Below the pieces are notes generated by a model. The model saw only the letters and a program-made list of their open reading frames with translations, was not told the DNA's origin and made no database searches. Below are positions 33,967 to 42,131 of a stretch of 64,000 nucleotides of DNA, in pieces. This DNA is from an uncultured Lachnospiraceae bacterium (lineage in GTDB: Bacteria; Bacillota; Clostridia; Lachnospirales; Lachnospiraceae). A program made the position numbers and the translations under genes. Positions within the stretch are counted from its first letter, which is position 1. Each line of letters begins with the position of its first letter. The stretch spans positions 1-64,000 of the forward strand of contig CAJUFE010000004.1 of NCBI GenBank assembly GCA_910585635.1, read 5' to 3'.

Positions 33967-34098
33967 GGGAGGGGCCTGTCTGGGCGTCACTTACGCTTAG
34001 CTCCATGGTTTCGGCAAGGACGTAGCGGACGCTAAGCGCCGACGTTCCCCAGACAAAAGTGGGGTTCCTTTTGTGACAGGCCCCTCCCTACGCTACGT
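33967..34098. repeat. intergenic element with 14-bp terminal inverted repeats
   Basis: GGGAGGGGCCTGTC (33967-33980) is perfectly inverted as GACAGGCCCCTCCC (34075-34088). A second inverted pair, ACGTAGCG (34019-34026) and CGCTACGT (34091-34098), overlaps it. No ORF lies inside. The right part resembles 54-100. It could be a MITE-like or REP-like element between adhE and mfd. The rest of the 33743-34161 gap holds the adhE control region and a hairpin at 34107-34137. Confidence 0.5.
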
Positions 34099-34106
34099 GG
34101 TCGGCT

Positions 34107-34137
34107 GATCTTTTGGCATGTAGTATAGCAAAAGATC
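34107..34137 (-). terminator. hairpin downstream of mfd
   Basis: GATCTTTTG (34107-34115) pairs with CAAAAGATC (34129-34137) across a 13-base loop, about 25 bases after the mfd stop. No long T-run follows the stem, so it is a weak terminator candidate. Confidence 0.45.
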
Positions 34138-34161
34138 GGTCAACCTACAAATAGCAGCGGT

Positions 34162-37100
34162 TCATGCCTCTGCCTGCTGTCCCATATAGGGGAGCAGCTC
34201 TCGCAGCACCTTCCGGGCCTGATCGATCATGGGCTGGCAGGTGTTGTGCTTTTTGGCGGCCCGATAGGATAATGTGGGGGCATCACCGGTGGTCAGGGTG
34301 AGCTTGCCTTTGTAGGCCCCCACGATTTCGATCAGACCTCGGGGATCTAAGCGGGCTTTGGGGCAGAGGGTGAGGCAAAAGCCCTGATGGTCGATGGCGA
34401 CCTCGGTCATATCGACCTGGTGGGCCATGGACTTGATGCTGGCGATGGTCAGCAGGTTCTCCACAGCCTTGGGGATATCGCCGAAGCGGTCGATCAGTTC
34501 ATCCCGCATATCCAGCTCTTCCTCCTCGCCTTCCAAGGCGGCGATACGTTTGTAGATATCCAGCTTCTGGTATTCGTTCTTGATGTAGTAGGCAGGGATA
34601 TAGGCATCGATATCGCATTCTACCACGGTCTCCATATCCAGCCCCGGCTGTCCGGCTTTTGCCTGGTCCTGGCCTTTTAGGAGGAGCACCGCCTGGTTCA
34701 AGAGCTTACAGTACAGGTCGTAGCCTACGGCGTCCATATGGCCGTGCTGCTCGGCGCCAAGCACATTGCCTGCCCCGCGGATCTCCAGATCGCGCATGGC
34801 GATCTTGATGCCGGAGCCCAGCTCTGTGAACTCCCGGATCGCCTGGAGGCGTTTTTCCGCCTCTTCTCTTAAGATCTTATCCCGCTTATACATCAGAAAA
34901 GCATAAGAGGTGCGGCTGGAACGCCCTACCCGGCCCCGGAGCTGGTAGAGCTGGGATAAGCCCATCCGGTCCGCGTCCTGGATGATCATGGTGTTCGCAT
35001 TGGGGATATCCAGACCGGTCTCGATGATGGTGGTAGAGACCAGCACGTCGATGTCGCCGTTGATAAAATCACTCATGATCCTCTCCAGCTCACGCTCGCT
35101 CATCTGGCCGTGGGCATACGTCACACTGGCCTCCGGCACCAGGGCCTGGATGCGGCCGGTGAGCTCGTCGATATCGTTCACCCGGTTGTACACATAGTAG
35201 ACCTGTCCATTTCTGGCCAGCTCCCGATGGATGGCTTCCCGGACCATCTCCTCGTCATACTCCATCACATAGGTCTGGATCGGGACCCGGTCCACCGGCG
35301 GCTCTTCCAATACACTCATATCCCGGATCCCCACCAGGCTCATGTGGAGGGTACGGGGGATCGGGGTGGCTGTCAAGGTCAATACATCCACATTTTCCTT
35401 TAGCTTTTTGATCTTCTCCTTATGGGTCACGCCGAAGCGCTGCTCCTCGTCAATGATCAAAAGACCCAGATCCTTGAACTGCACATCCTTGGAAAGGACG
35501 CGGTGGGTGCCGATCACCACATCTACCAAGCCCTTCTTTAAGTCCTCCATGGTCTTTTTCTGCTGGGCCGGGGTCCTGAAGCGGCTCAGCATATCCACCC
35601 GGACCGGGAAATCCTTCATCCGCTGGACAAAGGTATTGTAATGCTGCTGGGCTAAGATCGTGGTGGGGACCAGATAGACCACCTGCTTGCTCTCCTGGAC
35701 CACCTTAAAGGCGGTCCGCAGGGCGATCTCGGTCTTTCCGTAGCCCACATCCCCGCAGATCAGCCGGTCCATGACCTTGCCGCTCTCCATGTCCGCCTTA
35801 GCCGCTTCGATCGCCTCCAGCTGGTCTTCCGTCTCCTCATAAGGGAACATCTCCTCAAATTCCCGCTGCCAGACCGTATCCGGGCCGTAGCAGAAGCCCT
35901 TAGCCGACTGGCGGGCCGCATAAAGCTCCACTAAGTCCTTGGCGATCTGCTCCACCGCGCCCTTGACCTTGCTCTTGGTCTTCTTCCACTCGGTCCCTCC
36001 CAGCTTGTTCAGTTTGGGGCGTTTCCCCTCAGAACCGGCGTACTTCTGGATGCGGTCTAAGCGGGTGGCCGGCACATACAGGTTCCCGCCGTCGGCATAT
36101 TCCACCTTGATATAATCCTTGATCACCCGGTCCCGTTCAATCTTCTCGATCCCCCGGTAGATGCCCAGGCCGTGGTCCTCATGGACCACATAGTCCCCTA
36201 TGGCCAGCTCTGCGCGGTCTAAGATCTTCTTTCCGGCATAGGCGGGCTTTTTCTTCCTGCGCCGCTTCTTCTCCGCGCCGAACATATCGCTCTCGGTGAT
36301 CACCACGAACCGCAGCAGGGGATACTCGAAGCCCCGGTGCAGGTTCCCGTAGGTCACCATGATCTCCCCGGGGGCCACGGAGCGGGCGGGGAGCGGGCGG
36401 GCGAAAGACTGGCCGACGGCAGGGAGCTTTGGCAGCTCTTCCCGCTGGCTTGCCGCCGGGTCTTTCCCCTGGTCCGCCGTTAGGTCTTTCTCTTGGTCCG
36501 CCGTCGGGTCTTTCCCCTGGCTCGTCATCAGGTTTTCTCCCCTGGCTACCGTCAAGCCTTTCCCTTGGCACGCTGTCGGATCTTCTCTCCAACCTACCGA
36601 CAGCTCTTCTTTCTGCCCTAACGGCTCATCCTCTTGCCCTGACGGCTCATCCTCCTGCCCTGCTGGTCGTCTTTCTCCCTCTCCTGCCGACAAAGCTCCT
36701 CCGGACCCTGCCGGCAGCTCTTCCCTCTGTTCTGTCTCTGCTCCCTCCCCCCCGGCTTCGGGATAGCCTCCGGAGAAGACCGGGCCGTCGGGGCAGTAGG
36801 CGCTGAGGCCGTACTCCCGCAGGTCGCTGGCCAGGCGGCTGGCCCTGGTCCGGGAGGCGGTGAGCAGCACCACCCGGTAGCCTTCCTTCTTCCAGCGGGT
36901 CAGGTCCTTGATCAGGATCTCAAAGCTGCTCTGGTAGGAATTCACATTCTTCACCACAAAAGCATACTGCCCTTTGACCAAAAATCCGGTAAGCCGCTGC
37001 TCTAAGCTGGTCAGGTACAGGGTCCGATCGGTCTGGAGACGGGCCAGGATCTCCTTTACGGAAAATAAGAGCTGGGTCTGGCCGCCCAGGAGATAGCCCT

Positions 37101-38100
37101 TTTCCAGACGCTGGCTCATGCTCTCCCGGAATTCAGCCTCCACCGCGCCCCCCTTTTCCTGGAGCCGGGTGGGTTCGTCTAAAAAGAACAGGGTCTCTTC
37201 CCTGGGGAGATACTGGATAAAGGATACCGTATCCTGGCAGAAATAGCGGACATAGGCATCCAGGTTCCCGATCTTCCAGCCTTCCTCCAGCCCATCCACA
37301 AAGTCCCGGACCACCGTGACGATCCGGTGGCCCTCCTCCAGCTTCCCATTCCTTCGGAAGACTTTTTCGCTTTCTCCGGCCTCTTTTAAGAGCTCTTCGA
37401 TCCCCGCCTCCAGCTGTCCCTTGTCCATCACGATCTCTTGTGCCGGGTAGATCTGCACCTTGTCCAGCTGCTCCACGGACCGCTGGCTCTCTAAGTCAAA
37501 GCTACGGATCGAGTCCACCTCATCGTCCCACAGCTCGATCCGGATGGGGAACTCCTCGGTCAGGGGATAGATATCCACGATCCCGCCCCGGATGGAGAAC
37601 TGCCCCATGCTGTCTACCTGAGCGGTCCGTTCGTAGCCGGAGGATACCAGCTCCTCCTTCAGCTTTTCTAAGTCCAGCTGCTGGCCGCTCTCTATAGAAA
37701 GGATATGGGCCTCCAGATGGGCCAGGGGGAGCAGATGGTCCATGAGACCGTCCAGGGTGGTCACGATCATCCCGCCGGCTCCCTCCAACAGGGCCTTCAG
37801 CACCAGGAGCCTCTGGCGGGTCATCATATTCCCATGGATGTCCGCCGCGTAGAAGAGCAGGTCCTTGGCCGGATAGAGCCACACATCCCGGGTGAAATTC
37901 CGGAAATCCTCATAGATCTCCTTTGCCCTGGCCTCGTCATAGGTGACGACCAGCTTCCAGGGATAGTCCTTCCCCAGCTGGTACATCAGATGGACCTTCT
38001 GGGAATCCAGGGTCCCAACGGCCTGCACCGGGCCGCCCTTCTTCAAAAGGGTCTGGGCCAGCTCTTCGTATTCGATCAGTTCTGCTAAAGGGTCTCCCAT
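34162..38100 (-). CDS. mfd: transcription-repair coupling factor with a repeat insertion
   Basis: Mfd removes stalled RNA polymerase from DNA and recruits UvrA. The 1,312 residues include the UvrB-like N-terminal domains, the polymerase-interaction domain ([20 protein letters not shown]), a RecG-like translocase (Walker [45 protein letters not shown]) and the C-terminal UvrA-masking domain. The family is usually about 1,150-1,180 residues. The extra length is a low-complexity insert of about 130 residues before [16 protein letters not shown], built from tandem units ([15 protein letters not shown]). The core is intact. GAGGAGGAG precedes the ATG. pth lies 88 bp upstream. Confidence 0.97.
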   Translation of the reverse strand: MGDPLAELIEYEELAQTLLKKGGPVQAVGTLDSQKVHLMYQLGKDYPWKLVVTYDEARAKEIYEDFRNFTRDVWLYPAKDLLFYAADIHGNMMTRQRLLVLKALLEGAGGMIVTTLDGLMDHLLPLAHLEAHILSIESGQQLDLEKLKEELVSSGYERTAQVDSMGQFSIRGGIVDIYPLTEEFPIRIELWDDEVDSIRSFDLESQRSVEQLDKVQIYPAQEIVMDKGQLEAGIEELLKEAGESEKVFRRNGKLEEGHRIVTVVRDFVDGLEEGWKIGNLDAYVRYFCQDTVSFIQYLPREETLFFLDEPTRLQEKGGAVEAEFRESMSQRLEKGYLLGGQTQLLFSVKEILARLQTDRTLYLTSLEQRLTGFLVKGQYAFVVKNVNSYQSSFEILIKDLTRWKKEGYRVVLLTASRTRASRLASDLREYGLSAYCPDGPVFSGGYPEAGGEGAETEQREELPAGSGGALSAGEGERRPAGQEDEPSGQEDEPLGQKEELSVGWREDPTACQGKGLTVARGENLMTSQGKDPTADQEKDLTADQGKDPAASQREELPKLPAVGQSFARPLPARSVAPGEIMVTYGNLHRGFEYPLLRFVVITESDMFGAEKKRRRKKKPAYAGKKILDRAELAIGDYVVHEDHGLGIYRGIEKIERDRVIKDYIKVEYADGGNLYVPATRLDRIQKYAGSEGKRPKLNKLGGTEWKKTKSKVKGAVEQIAKDLVELYAARQSAKGFCYGPDTVWQREFEEMFPYEETEDQLEAIEAAKADMESGKVMDRLICGDVGYGKTEIALRTAFKVVQESKQVVYLVPTTILAQQHYNTFVQRMKDFPVRVDMLSRFRTPAQQKKTMEDLKKGLVDVVIGTHRVLSKDVQFKDLGLLIIDEEQRFGVTHKEKIKKLKENVDVLTLTATPIPRTLHMSLVGIRDMSVLEEPPVDRVPIQTYVMEYDEEMVREAIHRELARNGQVYYVYNRVNDIDELTGRIQALVPEASVTYAHGQMSERELERIMSDFINGDIDVLVSTTIIETGLDIPNANTMIIQDADRMGLSQLYQLRGRVGRSSRTSYAFLMYKRDKILREEAEKRLQAIREFTELGSGIKIAMRDLEIRGAGNVLGAEQHGHMDAVGYDLYCKLLNQAVLLLKGQDQAKAGQPGLDMETVVECDIDAYIPAYYIKNEYQKLDIYKRIAALEGEEEELDMRDELIDRFGDIPKAVENLLTIASIKSMAHQVDMTEVAIDHQGFCLTLCPKARLDPRGLIEIVGAYKGKLTLTTGDAPTLSYRAAKKHNTCQPMIDQARKVLRELLPYMGQQAEA
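36430..36690. repeat. 24-bp and 21-bp in-frame tandem repeats inside mfd
   Basis: Imperfect 24-bp units, for example TGGTCCGCCGTCGGGTCTTT plus CCCC, give eight-residue units of the QGKDPTAD type. Next to them are 21-bp units (CCCTGACGGCTCATCCTCCTG, GQEDEPS type). They lie in a loop of the coding sequence, keep the reading frame and leave the Mfd motifs untouched. Confidence 0.8.
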
Positions 38101-38188
38101 GCTCTCCTCCTCTCACCGGCCTTCCGTCCGTGCTATTTCTCATGGATCGTATCCGGTCGGTCACACGCCTCCCAGATCATATGTCTTC

Positions 38189-38755
38189 CTATCTTTTCCC
38201 GTTATACCGGTTCATAGCCGCGTCGGCCCCGTCGGCCAGCATCATCCGGACCGCGTCCGCCGCGTCCTGAAAGGCCTCCTCCATAACCGCCCGGTCCGTC
38301 TTGGTGAAATGGCCCAGCACGTAGGCCGCCAGGTCCATCTGCTCCGGCTTCGCGCCCACGCCGATCCTCACCCGGGGAAAATCCTGGCTCCCTAAGTGGG
38401 CGATGATGCTCTTGATCCCATTATGCCCTCCGGCGCTGCCTTTAGTCCGGATCCTCAGCTGCCCCACCTCCAGGTTGATATCATCATAGAGGACGATGAT
38501 CCGCTCCGGCGGGATCTGGTAGAAACGGGCCGCCTCCCCGATGCTCTCGCCGCTGATGTTCATAAAGGTCTGGGGCTTCATGAGAAGGAGCTTTTCCCCG
38601 CCCGTCATGCCTCTGCCGCAGAGGGCCTTATGCTTTCGTTCCGTGATGGCGATCCCCAGCTTATCCGCCAGCACATCGATGGCGTCAAAGCCTGCGTTAT
38701 GACGGGTCTTTTCGTATTCTTTTGTGGGGTTTCCTAATCCTGCGATCAAGTACAT
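38189..38755 (-). CDS. pth: peptidyl-tRNA hydrolase
   Basis: This enzyme releases tRNA from peptidyl-tRNA that has dropped off ribosomes. The 188 residues start with MYLIAGLGNPTKEYEKTRHN (catalytic His in TRHNAGF), followed by LLMKPQTFMNISGES, IIVLYDDINLEVGQLRIR and GSAGGHNGIKSI, all signatures of the family. The ATG at 38753-38755 was chosen because the family begins at MxLIxGLGNP and AGGTGAG precedes it; a longer frame adds 21 unrelated residues. It is followed by mfd, the same order as spoVC-fin-mfd in Bacillus, but no fin gene is seen. Confidence 0.97.
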   Translation of the reverse strand: MYLIAGLGNPTKEYEKTRHNAGFDAIDVLADKLGIAITERKHKALCGRGMTGGEKLLLMKPQTFMNISGESIGEAARFYQIPPERIIVLYDDINLEVGQLRIRTKGSAGGHNGIKSIIAHLGSQDFPRVRIGVGAKPEQMDLAAYVLGHFTKTDRAVMEEAFQDAADAVRMMLADGADAAMNRYNGKR

Positions 38756-38823
38756 AGCGGTCTCACCTGCGCTTTCTTCTTTTTTGGTCCTTCGGCCCTT
38801 CTGACGGGTCCACAACACAACAG

Positions 38824-38844
38824 CCCGGCATGTGTCATGCCGGG
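38824..38844. terminator. perfect 9-bp hairpin between pth and the broken gene
   Basis: CCCGGCATG (38824-38832) pairs with CATGCCGGG (38836-38844) across a TGT loop. The T-run is short on both strands (GGGTTTATC on plus), so it is a weak terminator candidate. Confidence 0.45.
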
Positions 38845-38904
38845 TTTATCACTGGTCTTATCATACATGGAGCGGTGAAAAATGGCAAGTAGAGATCGGT
38901 TTTC

Positions 38905-39743
38905 TCAACTGGCAGTATAGATCCTCCTCCCATTTTCTAAGCCTATCAAAAATAATTCTAGGGTTTGTGGGTTTGTATTTCTGTATTTAAGATGATAATA
39001 CATCTGCTTGACACCTTTTGCGAGCTCCTCCCGATCTTTCGTGCAATATCCCGCATTCTCATCATAGCAGCCACTGGCTTGCAAAAGTAACGTCAGGGCA
39101 AACCTCTCATTGACGTATATATACTCTTCCCCACAGCCCTCTATGATCTGAAATGGTTTTCTCTTTAAACACCAGGACGCAGTATAAGCAATAAATTTAA
39201 CATAGTTTACCCTGCTGATATCATGAAAATATTTTAATCGTGCCAGATCGACCAAAATGTCGATCAGGCAAAGTTCAAAAATATCATCATTAAAATATAC
39301 TTTCCCAGTTAGGTCATTTTCATGATAAAACTGCTCTGCCAACCTATGGATGAGCGTGCCTGCATTACGTATGTACTCATCCGTAAAAGACGCATTTAAC
39401 TCTTCTTTTATTTTTTTTCACCATCAGATCGGTGATCTCCTGCTCATGATCGCTGAGGGCTAAGGACTTCCCCGCTTCCAGATATCCAGGATCTTTACGT
39501 ATGATCTTCTCGATCAAATGCCTTGTATCTTTGACCCTATAACTTAAAGAATGAACACCTAAACACTTTTGTGATACCTCCGCATACCGCTTTACAGTGT
39601 TTTGATGTTCATCCCTTTTACGTTCGAAGTCCTCTGCGATCTCTTCTAATCCTTCCCAGCTCAGTTGGGGATTTCTAACTTATCGCTTGATATATTAAAT
39701 CCTCTGCAAAGATCAGCCTGCTCTCTTTCCGTACTCAGCATGA
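38905..39743 (-). pseudogene. broken gene of about 280 codons, two compensating homopolymer frameshifts
   Basis: A GGTGAG-type ribosome-binding site and ATG (39741-39743) open a frame reading MLSTEREQADLCRGFNISS. It stops after LEIPN, but one extra C in the run at 39667-39670 continues it as QLSWEGLEEIAEDFERKRDE. That frame runs to the A-run at 39411-39418, where removing one A continues into the open frame ending LIGLENGRRIYTAS at 38905. The two shifts cancel, giving about 280 codons. HSLSYRVKDTRHLIEKIIRK faintly recalls RelA/SpoT synthetases, but the catalytic segment is absent, so no function is assigned. A+T-rich; it could be a real decay product or sequence error. Confidence 0.65.
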
Positions 39744-39789
39744 TATCTCACCTTTTATCCGCTAAGCGCCATTTCTACGATACCAGATC

Positions 39790-40025
39790 TTAAGAGTCTA
39801 GAATATGACCGCGATCGTTCGTCAATGAACCCTGAGCTGATCTCCGGACCATTGTTTGGTTGGTTTTCCTTCTCAAACTCATCTCATCCATATACTCCTT
39901 GATCGAGCGGCCAAATTTCCCAATCCTTCCACAAACCGATCCATCACAACGCTCGCTTCTGTCACACCTATCACCGCTTTGCTCTCCATGCATTTTTTAT
40001 AGGGTGATTTAAAATCATAGCGCAT
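39790..40025 (-). pseudogene. small broken gene upstream, one frameshift
   Basis: A good promoter (40067-40095) precedes ATG 40023-40025, which reads MRYDFKSPYKKCMESKAVIG and VTEASVVMDRFVEGLG, then stops. Adding one base at a GGG run (near 39917) joins it to the open frame KFGRSIKEYMDEMSLRRKTN to a stop at 39790, about 78 codons in all. No family is recognised. It appears to form a two-gene run with the broken gene downstream. Confidence 0.5.
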
Positions 40026-40066
40026 CTCTTAAATATTGTCAACTACTTTTTCTTTTTTCAAAGCAG

Positions 40067-40095
40067 ATTATATCATATCGCCTTACCCATTACAA
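40067..40095 (-). promoter_or_regulatory. sigma-A-type promoter of the broken gene pair
   Basis: On the minus strand there is TTGTAA (40090-40095), a 17-bp spacer and a perfect TATAAT (40067-40072). Its good quality suggests the genes downstream decayed recently or are misread. Confidence 0.7.
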
Positions 40096-40221
40096 CTACT
40101 TTTTACAAATTTCCTTATGAAAGCTTATCTTTTGCTGACCAACCCCTACAGCTAGTCATAGGCTTTGATCTGTTCCCATAGTATACTTATTTATACGCAT
40201 AGAGCCAGGGACAGTTGGAAT

Positions 40222-40256
40222 GATAAACGGAGCTTTAAAAGATAAACGGAGCTTTA
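40222..40256. repeat. 16-bp direct repeat, two copies
   Basis: GATAAACGGAGCTTTA occurs at 40222-40237 and 40241-40256, just upstream of the start codon at 40271. It could be a small duplication or a protein-binding site. Confidence 0.7.
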
Positions 40257-40270
40257 TATGGAGGGACAGC

Positions 40271-40615
40271 ATGACAGATCCACAGAAAAACAGTGAAATA
40301 CCACATCCGGACCAGGAGACACGGATCGCGGTCGTGGAGATCGACCACAAGGTCTCCCAGGATATCGAGAGCGATATCTGGAAAAAATATATCTTGAACT
40401 GCGCCTATAATAAATCCACCACATTTTACGATAATACCATCGGCCGATACGAAAAGGAACTGTCGCAAGATGGCCGCTCTATCCTGCACGATATGGCGGC
40501 CCAGACCGATGGGCCGCATATCATGCAGGAGCGGCGCTCTGCAGCAGCTCCTTTTCTGCTATCCTTACTCCTTCGCCTCAGTTTGCCTCATTCTACACTG
40601 ATCTTGGCGAACTGA
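40271..40615 (+). CDS. short hypothetical protein, probably 3'-truncated
   Basis: GGAGGG lies five bases before ATG 40271. The first 80 residues (MTDPQKNSEIPHPDQETRIA, VVEIDHKVSQDIESDIW, FYDNTIGRYEKELSQDGRSI) look like ordinary soluble protein. The last 30 (AAAPFLLSLLLRLSLPHSTL) do not, and they run 28 bp into the 3' end of the convergent Rpn gene. This suggests an older gene cut off by insertion of the Rpn element. No family is recognised. Confidence 0.5.
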   Translation: MTDPQKNSEIPHPDQETRIAVVEIDHKVSQDIESDIWKKYILNCAYNKSTTFYDNTIGRYEKELSQDGRSILHDMAAQTDGPHIMQERRSAAAPFLLSLLLRLSLPHSTLILAN

Positions 40616-41598
40616 TCATAATACTGCTCCGCCTCCACCGCAGACAGGGAAAAATGCCGCTGCAATTTTTTTAAGATCCTCTCCTTTGGGACCTGCTCTT
40701 CCAGGTTATCCAGCACCAGTACTCGTATCCCTTCTTTTCTTGCTTCTTCTTTTGCTTCTTCTTGTGCTTCTCTCCATATGCTCTCGCCCAATCCTAACAT
40801 ATTCTGCGCCTCCTGCCATAGTCTTTCATTGGATGAAAAATCGATGTACCCTTTCATCCTATCCATAAAATCAGCCTGATGCGGGTACATGATCGCGTTC
40901 AAGAAATGTAAGAGATCGTATCCCTCACTTCCTTCCTCTCCATTATACACCTTATCTCCTAATCTGATAATGACTAACCTGATCAGATCAAAATTTTCTT
41001 TCTGGGGTACGTGGGAACCGATATTCTTTGTATTGGTCATTTCATAGAAGGACACGCTGTAGCGCTCCTCCTTAGGCACATCGTCCCGGCAGATCCATAT
41101 GCTGTAGCATTTTTCCAAACGGCTATAGTCTGTCCCATCTGTGACCAGCGATAATTGGGCGGACAGACTCCTGGCCAGATAGTACATCCCTCGCTTCTCG
41201 ATGGGGTAGCCAGGCTTATAGGTCTTCTGTGGTTCCAGATCCACATGCAGGTTCACTAAAAGCCCGTTCTTTGACAATATGGGGTCTTTTGCTTTGAACA
41301 GTACGTCAAAGAACGAGGTCTTTTCATTCAACTGGATGAACTCTGCGTGATCGCCACGGATCTGCGTATTGGTCCTCCCCGCAGATACCTCCTTTGCCTC
41401 TTCGATCGTATCAGCCTCTATAAATCCCATGACCTCCCGTCAGCTATATCCCTTATATTCCTCGACCGTATCCCGCAAGATCACGGCTAAAACCTCTTTA
41501 CTGTGCAGCAACACCTTGCACTCTGTATCCAGGCCTTCGGTGTCTGCAGTGACCTGCATAGCGCTCAATACCTCCATACTCCCTTCCATCCTGTCCAT
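40588..41598 (-). pseudogene. Rpn-family recombination-promoting nuclease/transposase split by an in-frame TGA
   Basis: The frame from ATG 41598 (AGGAGG six bases upstream) reads MDRMEGSMEVLSAMQVTADT...CKVLLHSKEVLAVILRDTVE, EYKGYS, then TGA at 41440-41442, and continues in the same frame as REVMGFIEADTIEEAKEVSA to a normal stop. Together they give about 336 residues of the Rpn/PD-(D/E)XK family (SFFDVLFKAKDP, NLHVDLEPQKTYKPGYPIEK RGMYYLARSLSAQ, CYSIWICRDDVPKEE). The second part could start on its own at ATG 41428-41430, which has GGGAGG close by but lacks the N-terminal domain. Similar genes are multicopy in Lachnospiraceae. Confidence 0.8.
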
Positions 41599-42131
41599 AT
41601 CCCGCCTCCTTTTTGCAGTCCCTATCGTCAGTCTACTTTGGCCGTATCTTTGCACCCATTATTTTACATTTCAAAGCAATATTTTCTAATTTTTACCAAT
41701 CTATCTTATCACATGCGCTCATATTTGTCAAGTTTTTCCATTAATATTGATGTGATCATAGATAATGATGACGACAGTTCAGATAGGCCAGCGCGGAGTC
41801 TGCCCCTTTGGGCATTTACCGCGCTGACCGTACGAAGATGTGGCGGTCACAAGCATCCGGCCCATCGTGCAGCGATCTTCAATGGCCGGATGCCGTAACC
41901 GTTCAGGGTGTCTGGACTGTTACCGATGATGCGCAAAGGCAACTACCCTCCGCGCATAAAAAGACCTGGGGCTTTGTTTTCACAAATCCACTCCAGGTCT
42001 TTCTATCTCTTGTCTCACAGCTATGTCAGGGTAGGCTATCCTCTCCTATCCCTGCGCTTTATGCAGCAAACGCGGCTTGGCACAGCCATAGGGCTTCCGC
42101 TGATACTGCCGCCAGAAAAGCGGCCGTCTCC
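41599..42131. other. gene-free 530-bp region with stem-loops
   Basis: No supportable gene is seen on either strand. It contains a perfect inverted repeat GCATCCGGCC (41853-41862) / GGCCGGATGC (41884-41893), an 8-bp CAGCGCGG/CCGCGCTG stem around 41791-41827, and the adhesin terminator at 41956-42003. The part next to the Rpn gene is A+T-rich and presumably holds its promoter. Confidence 0.6.
41956..42003 (-). terminator. Rho-independent terminator after the adhesin gene
   Basis: Minus-strand AAAGACCTGG (41993-42002) pairs with CCAGGTCTTT (41960-41969), followed by TTATG. It lies about 130 bases after the adhesin stop. Confidence 0.7.

Noticed and set aside
39421..39600. RelA/SpoT alarmone synthetase in the broken gene
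   Set aside because: A short stretch (VHSLSYRVKDTRHLIEKIIR) is suggestive, but the conserved catalytic segment that should follow is missing.
40222..40256. CRISPR array
   Set aside because: There are only two 16-bp copies with a 3-bp gap, no regular spacers and no cas genes anywhere in the window.
41440..41442. TGA read as selenocysteine in the Rpn gene
   Set aside because: No selenocysteine-insertion hairpin was recognised after it and Rpn enzymes do not need this residue; a nonsense mutation is simpler.
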